Positions 18,877-30,251 of a stretch of 46,244 bases of DNA are shown piece by piece. The position numbers were made by a program, and so were the translations under genes. This stretch comes from Candidatus Anaerotignum merdipullorum. GTDB taxonomy: Bacteria; Bacillota; Clostridia; Lachnospirales; Anaerotignaceae. The first letter of the stretch is position 1; every line of letters starts with the position of its first letter. The stretch spans positions 1-46,244 of the forward strand of contig DXEB01000037.1 of assembly GCA_019115165.1 (NCBI GenBank), given 5' to 3'. A model generated the notes under the pieces. It was not told where the DNA came from and did not search any database. It saw only the letters and a program-made list of their open reading frames with translations.

Positions 18877-20256
18877 TCACTCCTCATCCGCCAGGTATTT
18901 TTCCAGATATTCATCCCGGATTCGTTTCAATTCACCCTTTGGCAGCATCCGCAGCAATTTCCATCCGGTATCCAATGTCTGCTCGATGGTACGCTCCGTT
19001 TGAAATCCCTGGGAAACATACTCTTTTTCAAATTCATCTGCAAATTTCGCATACATCAAATCAATATCGGATAATGCGCTTTCTCCCAGAATCGCCATCA
19101 GTTCTTTTGCATCTTTCCCTCTGGAATATGCCGCAAACAGCTGATTCATGGTATCCGCATGGTCTTCCCTGGTCTTGCCTTTTCCAATTCCCTTATCTTT
19201 CAAACGAGACAGAGAGGGCAGCACATCAATGGGCGGCTGTATGCCCTTTTTATACAAATCACGGCTCAGAATAATCTGACCTTCTGTAATATATCCCGTT
19301 AAGTCTGGAATCGGATGTGTTTTATCCTCTTCCGGCATCGTCAAAATGGGAATCATGGTGATAGAACCTGGGTTCCCCTTAATTCTTCCGGCTCGTTCAT
19401 ACATCGTTGCCAAGTCCGTATACAAATATCCGGGATATCCACGACGACCGGGGACTTCTTTCTTCGCTGCCGAAACCTCCCGCAGCGCTTCCGCATAGTT
19501 GGTAATGTCCGTGATAATGACTAAGACATGCATTCCTTGGTCAAACGCCAAATACTCCGCCGCAGTCAATGCCATCTTCGGCGTACAGATTCGTTCTACT
19601 GCCGGGTCATTTGCCAGATTGACAAACACCACGGAACGGTCAATGGCGCCCGTCTGGCGGAAGTCATTGATGAAGAATTCCGCGTCTTCAAACGTAATCC
19701 CTACCGCAGCAAACACAACCGCGAATTTGGAGTCCGTCCCTCTTACCTTTGCTTGTCTGGCGATCTGTACCGCCAAATTTGCATGAGGCAGACCGGATGC
19801 GGAAAAAATCGGAAGTTTTTGTCCGCGCACCAGTGTATTCAGACCATCAATGGCAGAAACTCCTGTTTGAATAAATTCTGCCGGGTATTCCCTTGCAGCC
19901 GGATTCAGCGGCGCGCCATTGATATCCAAGCGCTTTTCCGGTATGATTTCCGGACCGCCGTCAATGGGCTTTCCCATCCCGCTGAAAACACGTCCCAAAA
20001 TATCCGGCGAAACGCCAAAGTCCAGACTTTTGCCCAAAAACCGCACTTTACTGTTGGATAAATTGATTCCGGTTGCACTTTCAAACAACTGTACCAACGC
20101 CGTATCTCCATTGACTTCCAAAACCTTACATCTTCTGACTTCTCCATTGGCTAATTCAATTTCACCCAACTCATCGTATTTGACGCCTTCCACGCCAGAT
20201 ACAACCATCAGAGGACCTGCAACTTCCTGAATGGAACGGTATTCCTTTATCATCAT
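18877..20256 (-). CDS. ntpB: V-type ATPase subunit B
   Basis: A 459-residue non-catalytic nucleotide-site subunit of the V1 head. It carries conserved V-type B segments such as [31 protein letters not shown]-like residues ([20 protein letters not shown]), and [20 protein letters not shown]. As is normal for B subunits, the P-loop is degenerate ([11 protein letters not shown] instead of GxxxxGKT). Its start overlaps the ntpA stop as ATGA. A second ATG three bases later is an equally good start. Confidence 0.96.
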   Translation of the reverse strand: MMIKEYRSIQEVAGPLMVVSGVEGVKYDELGEIELANGEVRRCKVLEVNGDTALVQLFESATGINLSNSKVRFLGKSLDFGVSPDILGRVFSGMGKPIDGGPEIIPEKRLDINGAPLNPAAREYPAEFIQTGVSAIDGLNTLVRGQKLPIFSASGLPHANLAVQIARQAKVRGTDSKFAVVFAAVGITFEDAEFFINDFRQTGAIDRSVVFVNLANDPAVERICTPKMALTAAEYLAFDQGMHVLVIITDITNYAEALREVSAAKKEVPGRRGYPGYLYTDLATMYERAGRIKGNPGSITMIPILTMPEEDKTHPIPDLTGYITEGQIILSRDLYKKGIQPPIDVLPSLSRLKDKGIGKGKTREDHADTMNQLFAAYSRGKDAKELMAILGESALSDIDLMYAKFADEFEKEYVSQGFQTERTIEQTLDTGWKLLRMLPKGELKRIRDEYLEKYLADEE

Positions 20257-22025
20257 TCCTCAGCCCCCTTTTTCATGAGTTCTCTCACTTCTTGTTTCAT
20301 ATCTGCTTCGATTTCATCGTAACTTTTATCCACATTCGGCTCTTCGATATATTTCGCGCGACCAATCCGCTCCACCACGTCCAGCTTCGTAATCTTCTGG
20401 ATGGGCACGCCCTGTTTGATTGCCTCTCCCGCTTCGTGATAGAACGTCAGAATCAGCTTCAGCATCCGATACTGTTTGTGCAAAGACGTATACGTATCCA
20501 CCTCGTGGAAGGAGTTCTGATGCAAAAAGTCCTCCCGAATGGAACGTGCTGTTTCCAAAATCAGTCTGTCGCTGTGCGAGAGCGAATCCACCCCGACCAA
20601 CTGGACAATTTCCTGAAGTTCCGCTTCTGTTTGCAGCAAACGCATGGCCAAGGTTCGTTGTTGGGAGAAATGGGGGTCTACATTCCGGTCTGCCCATTCA
20701 TCCACTTTATCTTGATACAGAGAATAACTGGTCAGCCAGTTGATTGCAGGGAAATGCCGTTTATATGCCAAAGACGAATCCAATCCCCAGAACACTTTGA
20801 CAATCCGGAGCGTTGCCTGAGAAACCGGCTCGGAAGTATCACCGCCTGGAGGAGACACCGCGCCAATGGCTGTCAAGGTACCCATTCTGCCATCATTTCC
20901 CAAACAAACAACGCGCCCTGCCCTTTCATAAAATTGCGCCAGTCTGGAACCCAAATAGGCAGGATATCCTTCTTCCCCCGGCATTTCTTCCAAACGCCCG
21001 GACATTTCACGCAGCGCTTCCGCCCAGCGGGAGGTGGAATCTGCCATCAGCGCCACACTATACCCCATATCGCGGAAAAATTCCGCAATCGTAATCCCGG
21101 TATAAATGGAAGCTTCTCTGGCTGCCACAGGCATATCCGACGTATTGGCAATCAGTACCGTCCGCTGCATCAAAGATTCTCCGGTGCGCGGGTCCTTCAA
21201 TTCCGGGAATTCATTCAAAACGTCTGTCATTTCATTCCCGCGTTCTCCGCATCCGATATATACCACGATATCCGCATCCGCCCATTTTGCCAGCTGATGC
21301 TGTGTAACTGTTTTTCCGCTGCCAAAAGGACCCGGGATTGCCGCAACACCGCCTTTTGTAATGGGAAAAAACGTGTCAATCACGCGCTGCCCCGTCACCA
21401 GCAGGGCATCCGGCGTTTCTTTCACTTTATATGGCCTTTCTCTGCGTACCGGACATTTCTGCATCAGGGTCAGTTCAATGTCTTCGCCTTTGTCATCCGT
21501 CAAAATACAAACGGTTTCTTCTACCGTAAACTCACCGATATAAATTTCTTTGATGGTACCTTTGATGCCATAAGGAACCATAATCCGACATTCCACAACC
21601 GCCGTTTCCTGTACGGTACCAATGATATCTCCTGCTTCTACCAGTTCTCCCGTCTGTCTGGCAGGTTCGAATTTCCATTTTTTCTCTCTGTCCAAAGAAG
21701 GTGCCTCAATCCCCTTGTGGATATTGGTACCGCTGATCTCATACATCTTTTCCAACGGGCGCTGGATTCCGTCATAAATGGTGGAAATCAATCCAGGTCC
21801 CAGTTCCACACTCATGGGCATCCCCGTTGAAACCACTGCTTCCCCGGGTCCCAAACCGGATGTTTCTTCATATACCTGAATAGAAGCCCGATCTCCATGC
21901 ATTTCGATGATTTCTCCAATCAAATGCTTGTCGGATACGCGCACCACGTCGAACATATTGGCTTCCCGCATATTCTCCGCAATGACCAACGGTCCCGACA
22001 CTTTTACGATTGTGCCTTCTTTCAT
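20253..22025 (-). CDS. ntpA: V-type ATPase catalytic subunit A
   Basis: A 590-residue catalytic subunit of V1 that hydrolyses or makes ATP. The P-loop GPFGSGKTV lies near residue 235, with the V-type specific insertion (the non-homologous region) before it, and the sequence [16 protein letters not shown] and [27 protein letters not shown] are diagnostic. I use the ATG at 22025, preceded by AGGTGA; the GTG at 22037 in the same frame is an alternative that would add four residues. It is coupled to ntpB downstream. Confidence 0.97.
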   Translation of the reverse strand: MKEGTIVKVSGPLVIAENMREANMFDVVRVSDKHLIGEIIEMHGDRASIQVYEETSGLGPGEAVVSTGMPMSVELGPGLISTIYDGIQRPLEKMYEISGTNIHKGIEAPSLDREKKWKFEPARQTGELVEAGDIIGTVQETAVVECRIMVPYGIKGTIKEIYIGEFTVEETVCILTDDKGEDIELTLMQKCPVRRERPYKVKETPDALLVTGQRVIDTFFPITKGGVAAIPGPFGSGKTVTQHQLAKWADADIVVYIGCGERGNEMTDVLNEFPELKDPRTGESLMQRTVLIANTSDMPVAAREASIYTGITIAEFFRDMGYSVALMADSTSRWAEALREMSGRLEEMPGEEGYPAYLGSRLAQFYERAGRVVCLGNDGRMGTLTAIGAVSPPGGDTSEPVSQATLRIVKVFWGLDSSLAYKRHFPAINWLTSYSLYQDKVDEWADRNVDPHFSQQRTLAMRLLQTEAELQEIVQLVGVDSLSHSDRLILETARSIREDFLHQNSFHEVDTYTSLHKQYRMLKLILTFYHEAGEAIKQGVPIQKITKLDVVERIGRAKYIEEPNVDKSYDEIEADMKQEVRELMKKGAEE

Positions 22026-22045
22026 ATTCTCATTCACCTACCATC

Positions 22046-22363
22046 TCACTCACTAAACAGGATATCCGCACCGATTGCGCGTTTTGCGGATTCCCTCACT
22101 TCGTTCATGCCAAGTCCCATGCTGCCGCCGATACCGGGAATCACAATAATCGCCGGCAGCTCCATATCTTTGTACCGCGCAATGCTGTCTCCCGCCTGCA
22201 GGCTCGCCTCTTCCGTAATATAAATGATGGCATATTCCTTTTCTGCCAGCCGATGGATATTTTTCTTTACTTCTTCCGCATCATACGCGGGAAAAATATC
22301 AATCCCAAGGGCGAGGAAGCCCATAATACTGTCTTTATCACCGATAATCCCTATCTTAGACAT
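22046..22363 (-). CDS. ntpF: V-type ATPase subunit F
   Basis: A 105-residue small rotor subunit that binds subunit D in the central stalk. The start SKIGIIGDKDSIMGFLALGI is the family's hallmark. It overlaps the end of ntpC and ends 20 bases before ntpA. In some naming schemes for enterococcal V-ATPase this protein is NtpG. Confidence 0.93.
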   Translation of the reverse strand: MSKIGIIGDKDSIMGFLALGIDIFPAYDAEEVKKNIHRLAEKEYAIIYITEEASLQAGDSIARYKDMELPAIIVIPGIGGSMGLGMNEVRESAKRAIGADILFSE

Positions 22364-23333
22364 ATCCTTCCCTCACCCTTTCTTTGATTACATCCACATC
22401 AATTTGATGCAGTTTACAGGTCAAAATAATCCGGACGCATTTTGCTTCCGTTTCCTTTGCCAAAATATAAGCCACAACCGGTTCCGGTGTCAGGGTCTTA
22501 TATTTCGCCTCTTTGATATACTCCATCAAATAATCGTCACAAGCTTTCTCAAAAGCCGTAAATCCCTGTTCCATATGCTGTTCGCAAAAAGCGCCATATG
22601 CCGTTTCTTTCAAAACAGTGCGCATATTTTCTTCCCGATAGGCTCTGGAGAACAACGGGATTCGGATCTCGCCTCCCGGTACATACGCCTCCTCAAACGC
22701 CTCAAAGGAGCGCCCCATATGCTTCACGCGCAGCAGAGTTTTCAGATTGGTCAAATCCGCCAGCATCGTCACATATTTCCGTACAAACGGATTCCCCATT
22801 TCTGTCGCCCGCTCATCCATGGCGGCAAAACAAGCACGATCCAATATGGTATCAATATACTGACCGTTTTTCGTCTTGGCATACCGCCGAATGGCTTCTT
22901 CCACTGCTTCGCCATCAATACTGGGCATATCGGAGTACTTCCGTTCTCGGAATGCTTTCCTTAAGTCCTCCACCGGAATCGTCCCGCCGCGAACCAAAAA
23001 CCGCTTGTAGTTTGCTCTTAGGATTTCTTCCTTAATCAATACCTTGATATTATGATAGTCGTTTTTATAAAGGAAAATATCAATGAGTGCCTCATCCGGA
23101 ATCAATTTCGCAACAGACGTATACGTTTCTTCCAAATGGGATTCAATCATTTCCTCAAATTGATGCACATCCTGTATCTGCGTCTTGCCATATGCCGTAT
23201 CGGAAAGCAGATACAGCGCCTCCTGGGCGCTTTTCGCTTCCGCCATCTGCATCAGCTTCTGCTTGCTCAGCAGCTTATTTTCCATGGAACGCACGCTTGC
23301 CACAGCGAAAGGGTAAATTTTATTTTTCGACAT
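22356..23333 (-). CDS. ntpC: V-type ATPase subunit C (subunit d homologue)
   Basis: A 325-residue, mostly helical, charged protein that seats the central stalk on the membrane rotor. It matches the bacterial V-ATPase C/AC39 family in length and in features such as FAVASVRSMENKLLSKQKL at the N-terminus and KNDYHNIKVLIK near residue 110. It lies between E and F, the usual clostridial order. GAGGGG precedes the ATG. Confidence 0.92.
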   Translation of the reverse strand: MSKNKIYPFAVASVRSMENKLLSKQKLMQMAEAKSAQEALYLLSDTAYGKTQIQDVHQFEEMIESHLEETYTSVAKLIPDEALIDIFLYKNDYHNIKVLIKEEILRANYKRFLVRGGTIPVEDLRKAFRERKYSDMPSIDGEAVEEAIRRYAKTKNGQYIDTILDRACFAAMDERATEMGNPFVRKYVTMLADLTNLKTLLRVKHMGRSFEAFEEAYVPGGEIRIPLFSRAYREENMRTVLKETAYGAFCEQHMEQGFTAFEKACDDYLMEYIKEAKYKTLTPEPVVAYILAKETEAKCVRIILTCKLHQIDVDVIKERVREGYV

Positions 23334-23345
23334 TTCTACCCCTCC

Positions 23346-23906
23346 TTAAAACAGAATCTTTGCCGCTGTAATCTGCATCTCTTCTTTTTGTACCATGATG
23401 ATTGCTTCAAATGAATAATTATACTCCACATCGCCGTTTTTTACGACAAATCCGCTTTCAATATTTCTGGTTTCTTCCGACAGAACATATCCTTTCTCTC
23501 GAATCACATCTGCCAACCGGGCTTTGTCTTTCTGTGCGACAATGATTTCCTTTCCCTGCTCCGGGTCTAAGCGCTCCAGCATGCCGCCGATGACTTCTGC
23601 ATACTGCACATCGGGGAGCTGTTCCAAGCGTTCTTTGGCCTCTGCGATAACTTCTGCCAGAATCTTTTGTTTTTCTTCCAACAACGCCTTTTTGGCAGCC
23701 ATCTCTGCACCGGACACTTCTTTGGCATGCGCCTTTCTGGCTTCCTCCTCCGCCTTTTTGCGATAGGATTCCTGCAAACGCAGCGCTTTTACCTCAGCCG
23801 CTTTTTGCATCGTTTCCACTTCCTGCCTGCCGCGCGCCAGGATGGCATCCACCTCAGACTCCGCATCGGTCATAATTTTATCAATGATAATCTTACCGTC
23901 GTTCAT
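23346..23906 (-). CDS. ntpE: V-type ATPase subunit E
   Basis: A 186-residue peripheral stalk subunit. The first two thirds are a charged coiled coil rich in Glu, Lys and Ala, and the C-terminus is a compact domain (NGDVEYNYSFEAIIMVQKEE), as in the family. The start at 23906 is chosen because AGGAGG lies ten bases upstream, whereas the ATG at 23915 abuts that site. It pairs with the H subunit in the stator. Confidence 0.92.
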   Translation of the reverse strand: MNDGKIIIDKIMTDAESEVDAILARGRQEVETMQKAAEVKALRLQESYRKKAEEEARKAHAKEVSGAEMAAKKALLEEKQKILAEVIAEAKERLEQLPDVQYAEVIGGMLERLDPEQGKEIIVAQKDKARLADVIREKGYVLSEETRNIESGFVVKNGDVEYNYSFEAIIMVQKEEMQITAAKILF

Positions 23907-23935
23907 AGGAGTCATACCTCCTTTTTATTCGCACA

Positions 23936-26394
<2,459 letters not shown>

Positions 26395-26408
<14 letters not shown>

Positions 26409-26721
26409 AAGTTCCCACGACCTTTCCTATGATTGCCTGTATTGCTTCTTCTCTTTTTCCCGCAGCCTGTTTTCTGATTTCCTGACAAGCCTCTTCCGCT
26501 TCTCTGCGGATTCCCTGGATGGTTGTCACGCTGTCTTCCACGGCTTCTTCCACAGCACTTTCCACTGCTTTCCGACCGGCAATCTCTGTCTCCTCCAGCA
26601 TAGCGTCCGCTTTCGCTTGAGCATCCGCCTTTTGCTTTTGAACTTCTTCCGCAGCTTTTTGCTTTTTTTCTGCCGCCTGCGCTTCCGCTTCCACAATACT
26701 TTTCAGAATTTCATAAGCCAC
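26395..26721 (-). CDS. V-type ATPase subunit H/G-like stator protein
   Basis: A 108-residue, highly charged, Ala/Glu/Lys-rich coiled coil (AYEILKSIVEAEAQAAEKKQ onward), the peripheral stalk partner of subunit E. Length, composition and its place at the head of the operon match bacterial NtpF/AhaH-like proteins. I use the GTG at 26721, preceded by GAGGGGG seven bases upstream; this gives a normal length, while an ATG at 26790 adds 23 unlike residues without a good site. Confidence 0.85.
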
Positions 26722-27300
26722 CTGTATTCCCCCTCTCTTGCCTTCAGATTTTATGCCCATTCGTTTTCTGCACGCTTGCACTTTTTCCAAAACAATCCTC
26801 GTTAACAGAATAACAATTTCTGTTTCTTAGCATAAAAAGTATCACATGATTAAACAAATAAAGCACTTTCTCCATCTCGTAATATAGTTACAAAAATAGA
26901 GGAAGATTATCCAGCAAAAAATGTCTAAAACTAATAATTTTTGCCAGATTATTCCAGACATGTATTGAATATCAAACATATCTTGATTTAAATGATAAAG
27001 TAAATTTGCAACATTGTCAATATACTCTTCGGCTGTTGTGTTTGTAAAAAAATGAAGATTTTCCGACATTATTGTTAAATTTCAAGCGAATTGTTTTTCT
27101 AAAAAAACAAATTACTGAGAATTTCAACATTTTTCTGCGATAGGTCGCATGCTATCTTTTCGTGTACCAAAATATGTGTTGTGATAAATACCAATGCGAA
27201 AAAATTTTCACTATATATTTCATACAAAAAACATTTGTCTTTCTTGTGCTTTTTTTACTTTTTCCAACTCCATTTTTTTCGCAAAAAAAAAGAACATCCT
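26722..27300. other. AT-rich region upstream of the V-ATPase operon
   Basis: Nearly 600 bases of unusually AT-rich sequence. An open frame of 75 codons at 26842-27069 on the minus strand has no ribosome binding site and contains the promoter candidate, so I do not call it a gene. The region may hold an unrecognised leader RNA or a degraded insertion. Confidence 0.35.
26992..27020 (-). promoter_or_regulatory. Candidate promoter of the V-ATPase operon
   Basis: On the minus strand TTGACA (27020-27015), 17 bases, then TATCAT (26997-26992). It would give a leader of about 265 bases before the first V-ATPase start at 26721, unusually long. Confidence 0.5.
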
Positions 27301-27322
27301 ACTTTTTGGATGATAGGATTTC
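27286..27322 (-). terminator. Terminator of the Nudix-Hsp33-methyltransferase operon
   Basis: On the minus strand ATCCTA and TAGGAT form a stem with a 12-base loop, followed by CTTTTTTTTT. It lies about 90 bases past the Nudix stop; the bases in between show nothing else. Confidence 0.55.
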
Positions 27323-27415
27323 TTTTTTGCAGTTTTTTCTTCATTTTCACAATCCATACTCCTGTACCGAACGCTCTTTCTCTGATATAAAAAACACAAG
27401 CCATTGTCTGCATCA

Positions 27416-27856
27416 CTATGCTTTGTGTTCTTCCCGCCGCTTTGCTTCTGCAAACGCACGCGAAATATCCCGTTTCATCCAATGCGGCAATTCACTGCAT
27501 GCGGTTTCTTCTTCCGTCATCCAGACAAACCCGTCATGCTCCCGACTCAAACAAACCTCTCCCTGCTTCCAATAACATACATATGTAAAAATACAGAGAT
27601 GAACCTGATGCCGGATAATGTCAAACATGGACAAGGGCGGTCCAATTTGTACCGACAGCGCCGTTTCTTCTCGAATCTCCCGTCGCAGACCATCTTCTGC
27701 CCGTTCATAAAAATGCAGTCCGCCGCCTGGAAAATCCCATTTCTGGTGTTTATTCAAATAACTCCCCGCCATCTCATCCTTGGAGCGGCGCAGCACCAAT
27801 ACTTTCCCGTCCCGCATCAAAACTGCCTTGACCGCTACCGCAAAATCCCGATGCAT
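27416..27856 (-). CDS. Nudix hydrolase
   Basis: A 146-residue cytoplasmic pyrophosphohydrolase. The Nudix box spans residues 45-67 (Gx5E, then REIREETAL, with Ala in place of the usual Gly near its end), giving the metal-binding glutamates. The substrate, perhaps a damaged nucleotide or a nucleoside diphosphate derivative, is not readable. The start at 27856 follows GAGGAGGTGA; a longer frame to 27952 overlaps hslO. It is the last gene of a three-gene unit with Hsp33 and a methyltransferase. Confidence 0.88.
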   Translation of the reverse strand: MHRDFAVAVKAVLMRDGKVLVLRRSKDEMAGSYLNKHQKWDFPGGGLHFYERAEDGLRREIREETALSVQIGPPLSMFDIIRHQVHLCIFTYVCYWKQGEVCLSREHDGFVWMTEEETACSELPHWMKRDISRAFAEAKRREEHKA

Positions 27857-27888
27857 CCGATTCACCTCCTCTCTTTCTCGCTTTTTGT

Positions 27889-28767
27889 TTATTTTGCTCT
27901 TTCCAGCAGTTGGCACAGCTCCGATTCTGTAAATGCATAATCCTTGCCGCAAAAATGACAGTGCAAATTTGCTTTTTTATCTTCCCGAATCATTTTTTCC
28001 AATTCCTCTTTGCCAATGCTGAGCAACGCCTTTTCCACCCGCTCTCTGCTGCAGTTGCAGTAGAAAGACGCAGGTACACGATCCATGATTTTTAAGTCCA
28101 TATCGCCCAATATCATCTCCAGAATCTCTTCCGGTGTTTTCCCCATATCCAGCAAATCTGTGACATATGGAATGGTATTCAGCCGTTCTTCCAGCTTACA
28201 AATCCTTTCTTCTGTTGCATCCGGCATCAGCTGGATCATAAATCCGCCGGCACGTCGAATGGAGGTATCCGTTTCCACCAATACGCCTAGTCCCACCGCC
28301 GAAGGCGTCTGTTCTGACTGTGCAAAATAATACGTCAAATCTTCCGCAATTTCTCCGCTGACCAACTGAATCCGTCCTGCATACGGTTCTCTCATCCCAA
28401 TATCACGAATCACGCTCAGATACCCTTCCCCAATTGCGCCGCTGACATCCAGCTTTCCGGGATATTTGGATGGAATCTCCACATTCGGCTGGAACACATA
28501 GCCTTTTACCTGCCCCTGCGCATTGCCAGACACAACAATTCCTTTCAGCGGTCCCAAACTGCGAATCTGTAACGTAATCAAATCCTTGTCGCCTTTGAGC
28601 ATCGTTCCCATCATCGCTGCCGCAGTCAGCATTCTGCCCAATGCCGCCGAAGCGACCGGAGAAGTGTGATGGATTTCTCTGGCATGCTGTACCAATTCTC
28701 TTGTCGTTGCTGCAAACGCGCGGATACTTCCATCGCCCGCCGTTGCTCGAATCACATAATCCTGCAT
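27889..28767 (-). CDS. hslO: Redox-regulated chaperone Hsp33
   Basis: A 292-residue cytoplasmic holdase, activated by oxidation. The four cysteines of the zinc switch are Cys237 and Cys239 (CNC) and Cys270 and Cys273 (CHFC), at the usual C-terminal place. The N-terminal part shows the family's VIRATAGDGSIRAFAATT and GKLDVSGAIGEGYLSVIRD. The start at 28767 follows AGGAGG. It lies between the methyltransferase (11 bases) and the Nudix hydrolase (32 bases), consistent with one transcript and a stress role for the group. Confidence 0.95.
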   Translation of the reverse strand: MQDYVIRATAGDGSIRAFAATTRELVQHAREIHHTSPVASAALGRMLTAAAMMGTMLKGDKDLITLQIRSLGPLKGIVVSGNAQGQVKGYVFQPNVEIPSKYPGKLDVSGAIGEGYLSVIRDIGMREPYAGRIQLVSGEIAEDLTYYFAQSEQTPSAVGLGVLVETDTSIRRAGGFMIQLMPDATEERICKLEERLNTIPYVTDLLDMGKTPEEILEMILGDMDLKIMDRVPASFYCNCSRERVEKALLSIGKEELEKMIREDKKANLHCHFCGKDYAFTESELCQLLERAK

Positions 28768-28778
28768 GAAAATGCCTC

Positions 28779-29528
28779 CTATTTTTCTCTCTTTACCACA
28801 AATACAATCCGCTGGCTGTCCGCTTTCGGAGTCTGCCAATGATAATCCTCCCATAATGATACGATGCGCAGACCGTTTTCTGCCAACGCAGCAGTCACTT
28901 CCTCCAAACTGTATGCTCGTTCATAGTGGAATTCTTCTGTTCTCACATACGTTCCATCTGTTTTTTCTAAAAACAAATTGACCGCATATTCATTGATTTT
29001 TTCCGCCTCGTCATAATAATTTTCCCATATGTATGCCGCATGCGCCTCTGTGACGGCATAGGTGTTCTGCGCCAATACCTCCCGAAATTTATATTCCGTG
29101 TTCAAATCAAACAAAAATATGCCTTCCGGCGTCAAATATTCCCGCACACAGGAGAACGCTGCGGAAAGCGCCCCATCCTCTATCAAGTAATTCAAACTGT
29201 CGCACAGACTGATCATGCAATCCACAGGCATCGGCAAAGCAAACGCCGACAAATCCTGCTCCAGCAACTGTGCAGAATATCCTGCCTGCCGCAATTTTTG
29301 CTCCGCCTGGCACAGCATGTCCGAAGAAGCATCCACACCGATCACATCAAAGCCTTTTTGCGCCAGCGGAAGCAGTACATTGCCAGTTCCGCAGCCCAAA
29401 TCTGCAATTGTCTTTGGCTGCAGGTTCTCCCGCCGCCAAATTTCCTCCAGAAACGCAATCCATGCTTCATAAGGCACTTCTTCCATAAAAATATCATAGA
29501 CCGATGCGAAATCCGTATATACGTCCAT
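28779..29528 (-). CDS. SAM-dependent class I methyltransferase
   Basis: A 249-residue enzyme with the class I methyltransferase fold. Motif I is IADLGCGTGN at residues 41-50, the acidic residue binding the SAM ribose lies in VIGVDASSDML, and motif IV-like DCMISLCDSLNYL follows. The methyl acceptor is unknown; this YqeM-like architecture is common next to housekeeping genes in clostridia. The start at 29528 follows GGGGAGGGGG; a frame to 29582 has no site. It is first in the operon with Hsp33 and Nudix. Confidence 0.88.
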   Translation of the reverse strand: MDVYTDFASVYDIFMEEVPYEAWIAFLEEIWRRENLQPKTIADLGCGTGNVLLPLAQKGFDVIGVDASSDMLCQAEQKLRQAGYSAQLLEQDLSAFALPMPVDCMISLCDSLNYLIEDGALSAAFSCVREYLTPEGIFLFDLNTEYKFREVLAQNTYAVTEAHAAYIWENYYDEAEKINEYAVNLFLEKTDGTYVRTEEFHYERAYSLEEVTAALAENGLRIVSLWEDYHWQTPKADSQRIVFVVKREK

Positions 29529-29564
29529 ATCGCCCCTCCCCTTTGTCTTGCGCCATAATCTAAA

Positions 29565-29593
29565 ATTATACCGTTTTTTCATTCCAAAAGCAA
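29565..29593 (-). promoter_or_regulatory. Promoter of the methyltransferase-Hsp33-Nudix operon
   Basis: On the minus strand TTGCTT (29593-29588), 17 bases, then TATAAT (29570-29565), 37 bases before the start codon. Confidence 0.6.
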
Positions 29594-29621
29594 GGATTTT
29601 CCGAAACCATCTGCCGCTTTG

Positions 29622-29831
29622 TCATACCGTTTCTTTTTTCGTTTGGTTGACTTTCGCAGCGCGTTCCGCTTTTTTCCGTTTTCCCATCAGTCCGCCGATC
29701 TTCCCGCTTTCTCTTGCCGTCAGTCCTTTCCAGCCCAATTCCTGAATTTTCTGCGTCAGCCCCAACTCCTCCGCAATTTCATATTTCATGCGCAAATCCG
29801 CCTTCTGTTGCGGTGTTAACTCCTTTTTCAT
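29622..29831 (-). CDS. Small acid-soluble spore protein, alpha/beta or F type
   Basis: A 69-residue protein that would coat DNA in the dormant spore. Residues 16-49 match the family: KYEIAEELGL contains the EIA(E) pattern near the germination-protease site, and GWKGLTARESGKIGG corresponds to the conserved second helix and its GG. The basic C-terminus is longer than usual and ends in KKETV. AGGAGG precedes the ATG at 29831. Forespore sigma control would be expected but no clear sigma-G box was identified. It is the direct evidence that the host sporulates. The assignment is to the family, not a subtype. Confidence 0.82.
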   Translation of the reverse strand: MKKELTPQQKADLRMKYEIAEELGLTQKIQELGWKGLTARESGKIGGLMGKRKKAERAAKVNQTKKETV

Positions 29832-29923
29832 CCGTTTTTCCTCCTGACTTCCTTGGAAATTTCTCATCAACATACCTCTTTGTGCTATTTTTCAAATTTT
29901 TTCAAAAAATATGCAGGAAAGGT

Positions 29924-29952
29924 TTGACAGAACGGGTTTCTGATGATAGACT
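29924..29952 (+). promoter_or_regulatory. Promoter of the lysine riboswitch-asd-dapA-dapB operon
   Basis: TTGACA (29924-29929), 17 bases, then TAGACT (29947-29952). The predicted start near 29960 is 17 bases before the riboswitch, as expected. Confidence 0.7.
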
Positions 29953-29976
29953 AACTTCATAAATACATATTTGTAA

Positions 29977-30143
29977 AGTAGAGGTGCGTTTTTCAAGAGT
30001 AGACGGGCGAATATCATAAGGGATACAAGAGGCTCGTGGAAAGGGGAAAATGCCGAAGAAAACGATTGCCTTATCAATCCTTTTCTGGTTGTGCGGTTAA
30101 GAGCCGTATGACTGTCATTGGGGTTTCCCAGTGGAGCGCTACA
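29977..30143 (+). ncRNA. Lysine riboswitch (L box)
   Basis: The conserved core elements occur in order: GTAGAGGTGCG, CAAGAGTA, AAGGGATACAAGAGGCTCG, GGAAAGGGGAAAATGCCGAAG-type bases around 30038-30058, ACTGTCATTGGGGTTTCCCAGTGG-type bases around 30111-30134, and the closing GGAGCGCTAC. The outer arms GTAG and CTAC close P1. In this class lysine binding stabilises P1 and lowers expression of the genes that follow, here asd, dapA and dapB. Confidence 0.92.
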
Positions 30144-30203
30144 TCAAACAGCCAGGGCAGCTTTTGTCGTGGTATGACAGTCGGCGCTTTGTCGGCTTTT
30201 TTT
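30135..30203 (+). promoter_or_regulatory. Expression platform of the lysine riboswitch
   Basis: AGCGCT in the 3' arm of P1 (30135-30140) can instead pair with GGCGCT (30183-30188), a likely antiterminator. An imperfect hairpin from AGCC (30150) to GGCT (30197) ends at a run of seven T (30197-30203). Lysine would hold P1 and permit termination. Stem details are approximate. Confidence 0.6.
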
Positions 30204-30251
30204 GTTCCCAAAAGCACACCTTGTATCAAAAAGGAAAGAGGGTTGCAACAT

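Noticed and set aside
20292-21830. 512-codon open frame antisense to ntpA
   Set aside because: It is the shadow of a highly conserved gene; no start site and no family features.
26842-27069. 75-codon open frame on the minus strand
   Set aside because: No ribosome binding site, extreme AT content and overlap with the best V-ATPase promoter candidate.
27162-27575. 137-codon plus-strand frame overlapping the Nudix gene
   Set aside because: Low-complexity Phe/Ser-rich translation, no ribosome site and antisense to a clear Nudix gene.
30036-30251. N-terminal extension of the asd frame
   Set aside because: It translates the lysine riboswitch and its platform; the ATG at 30252 is the conserved start.
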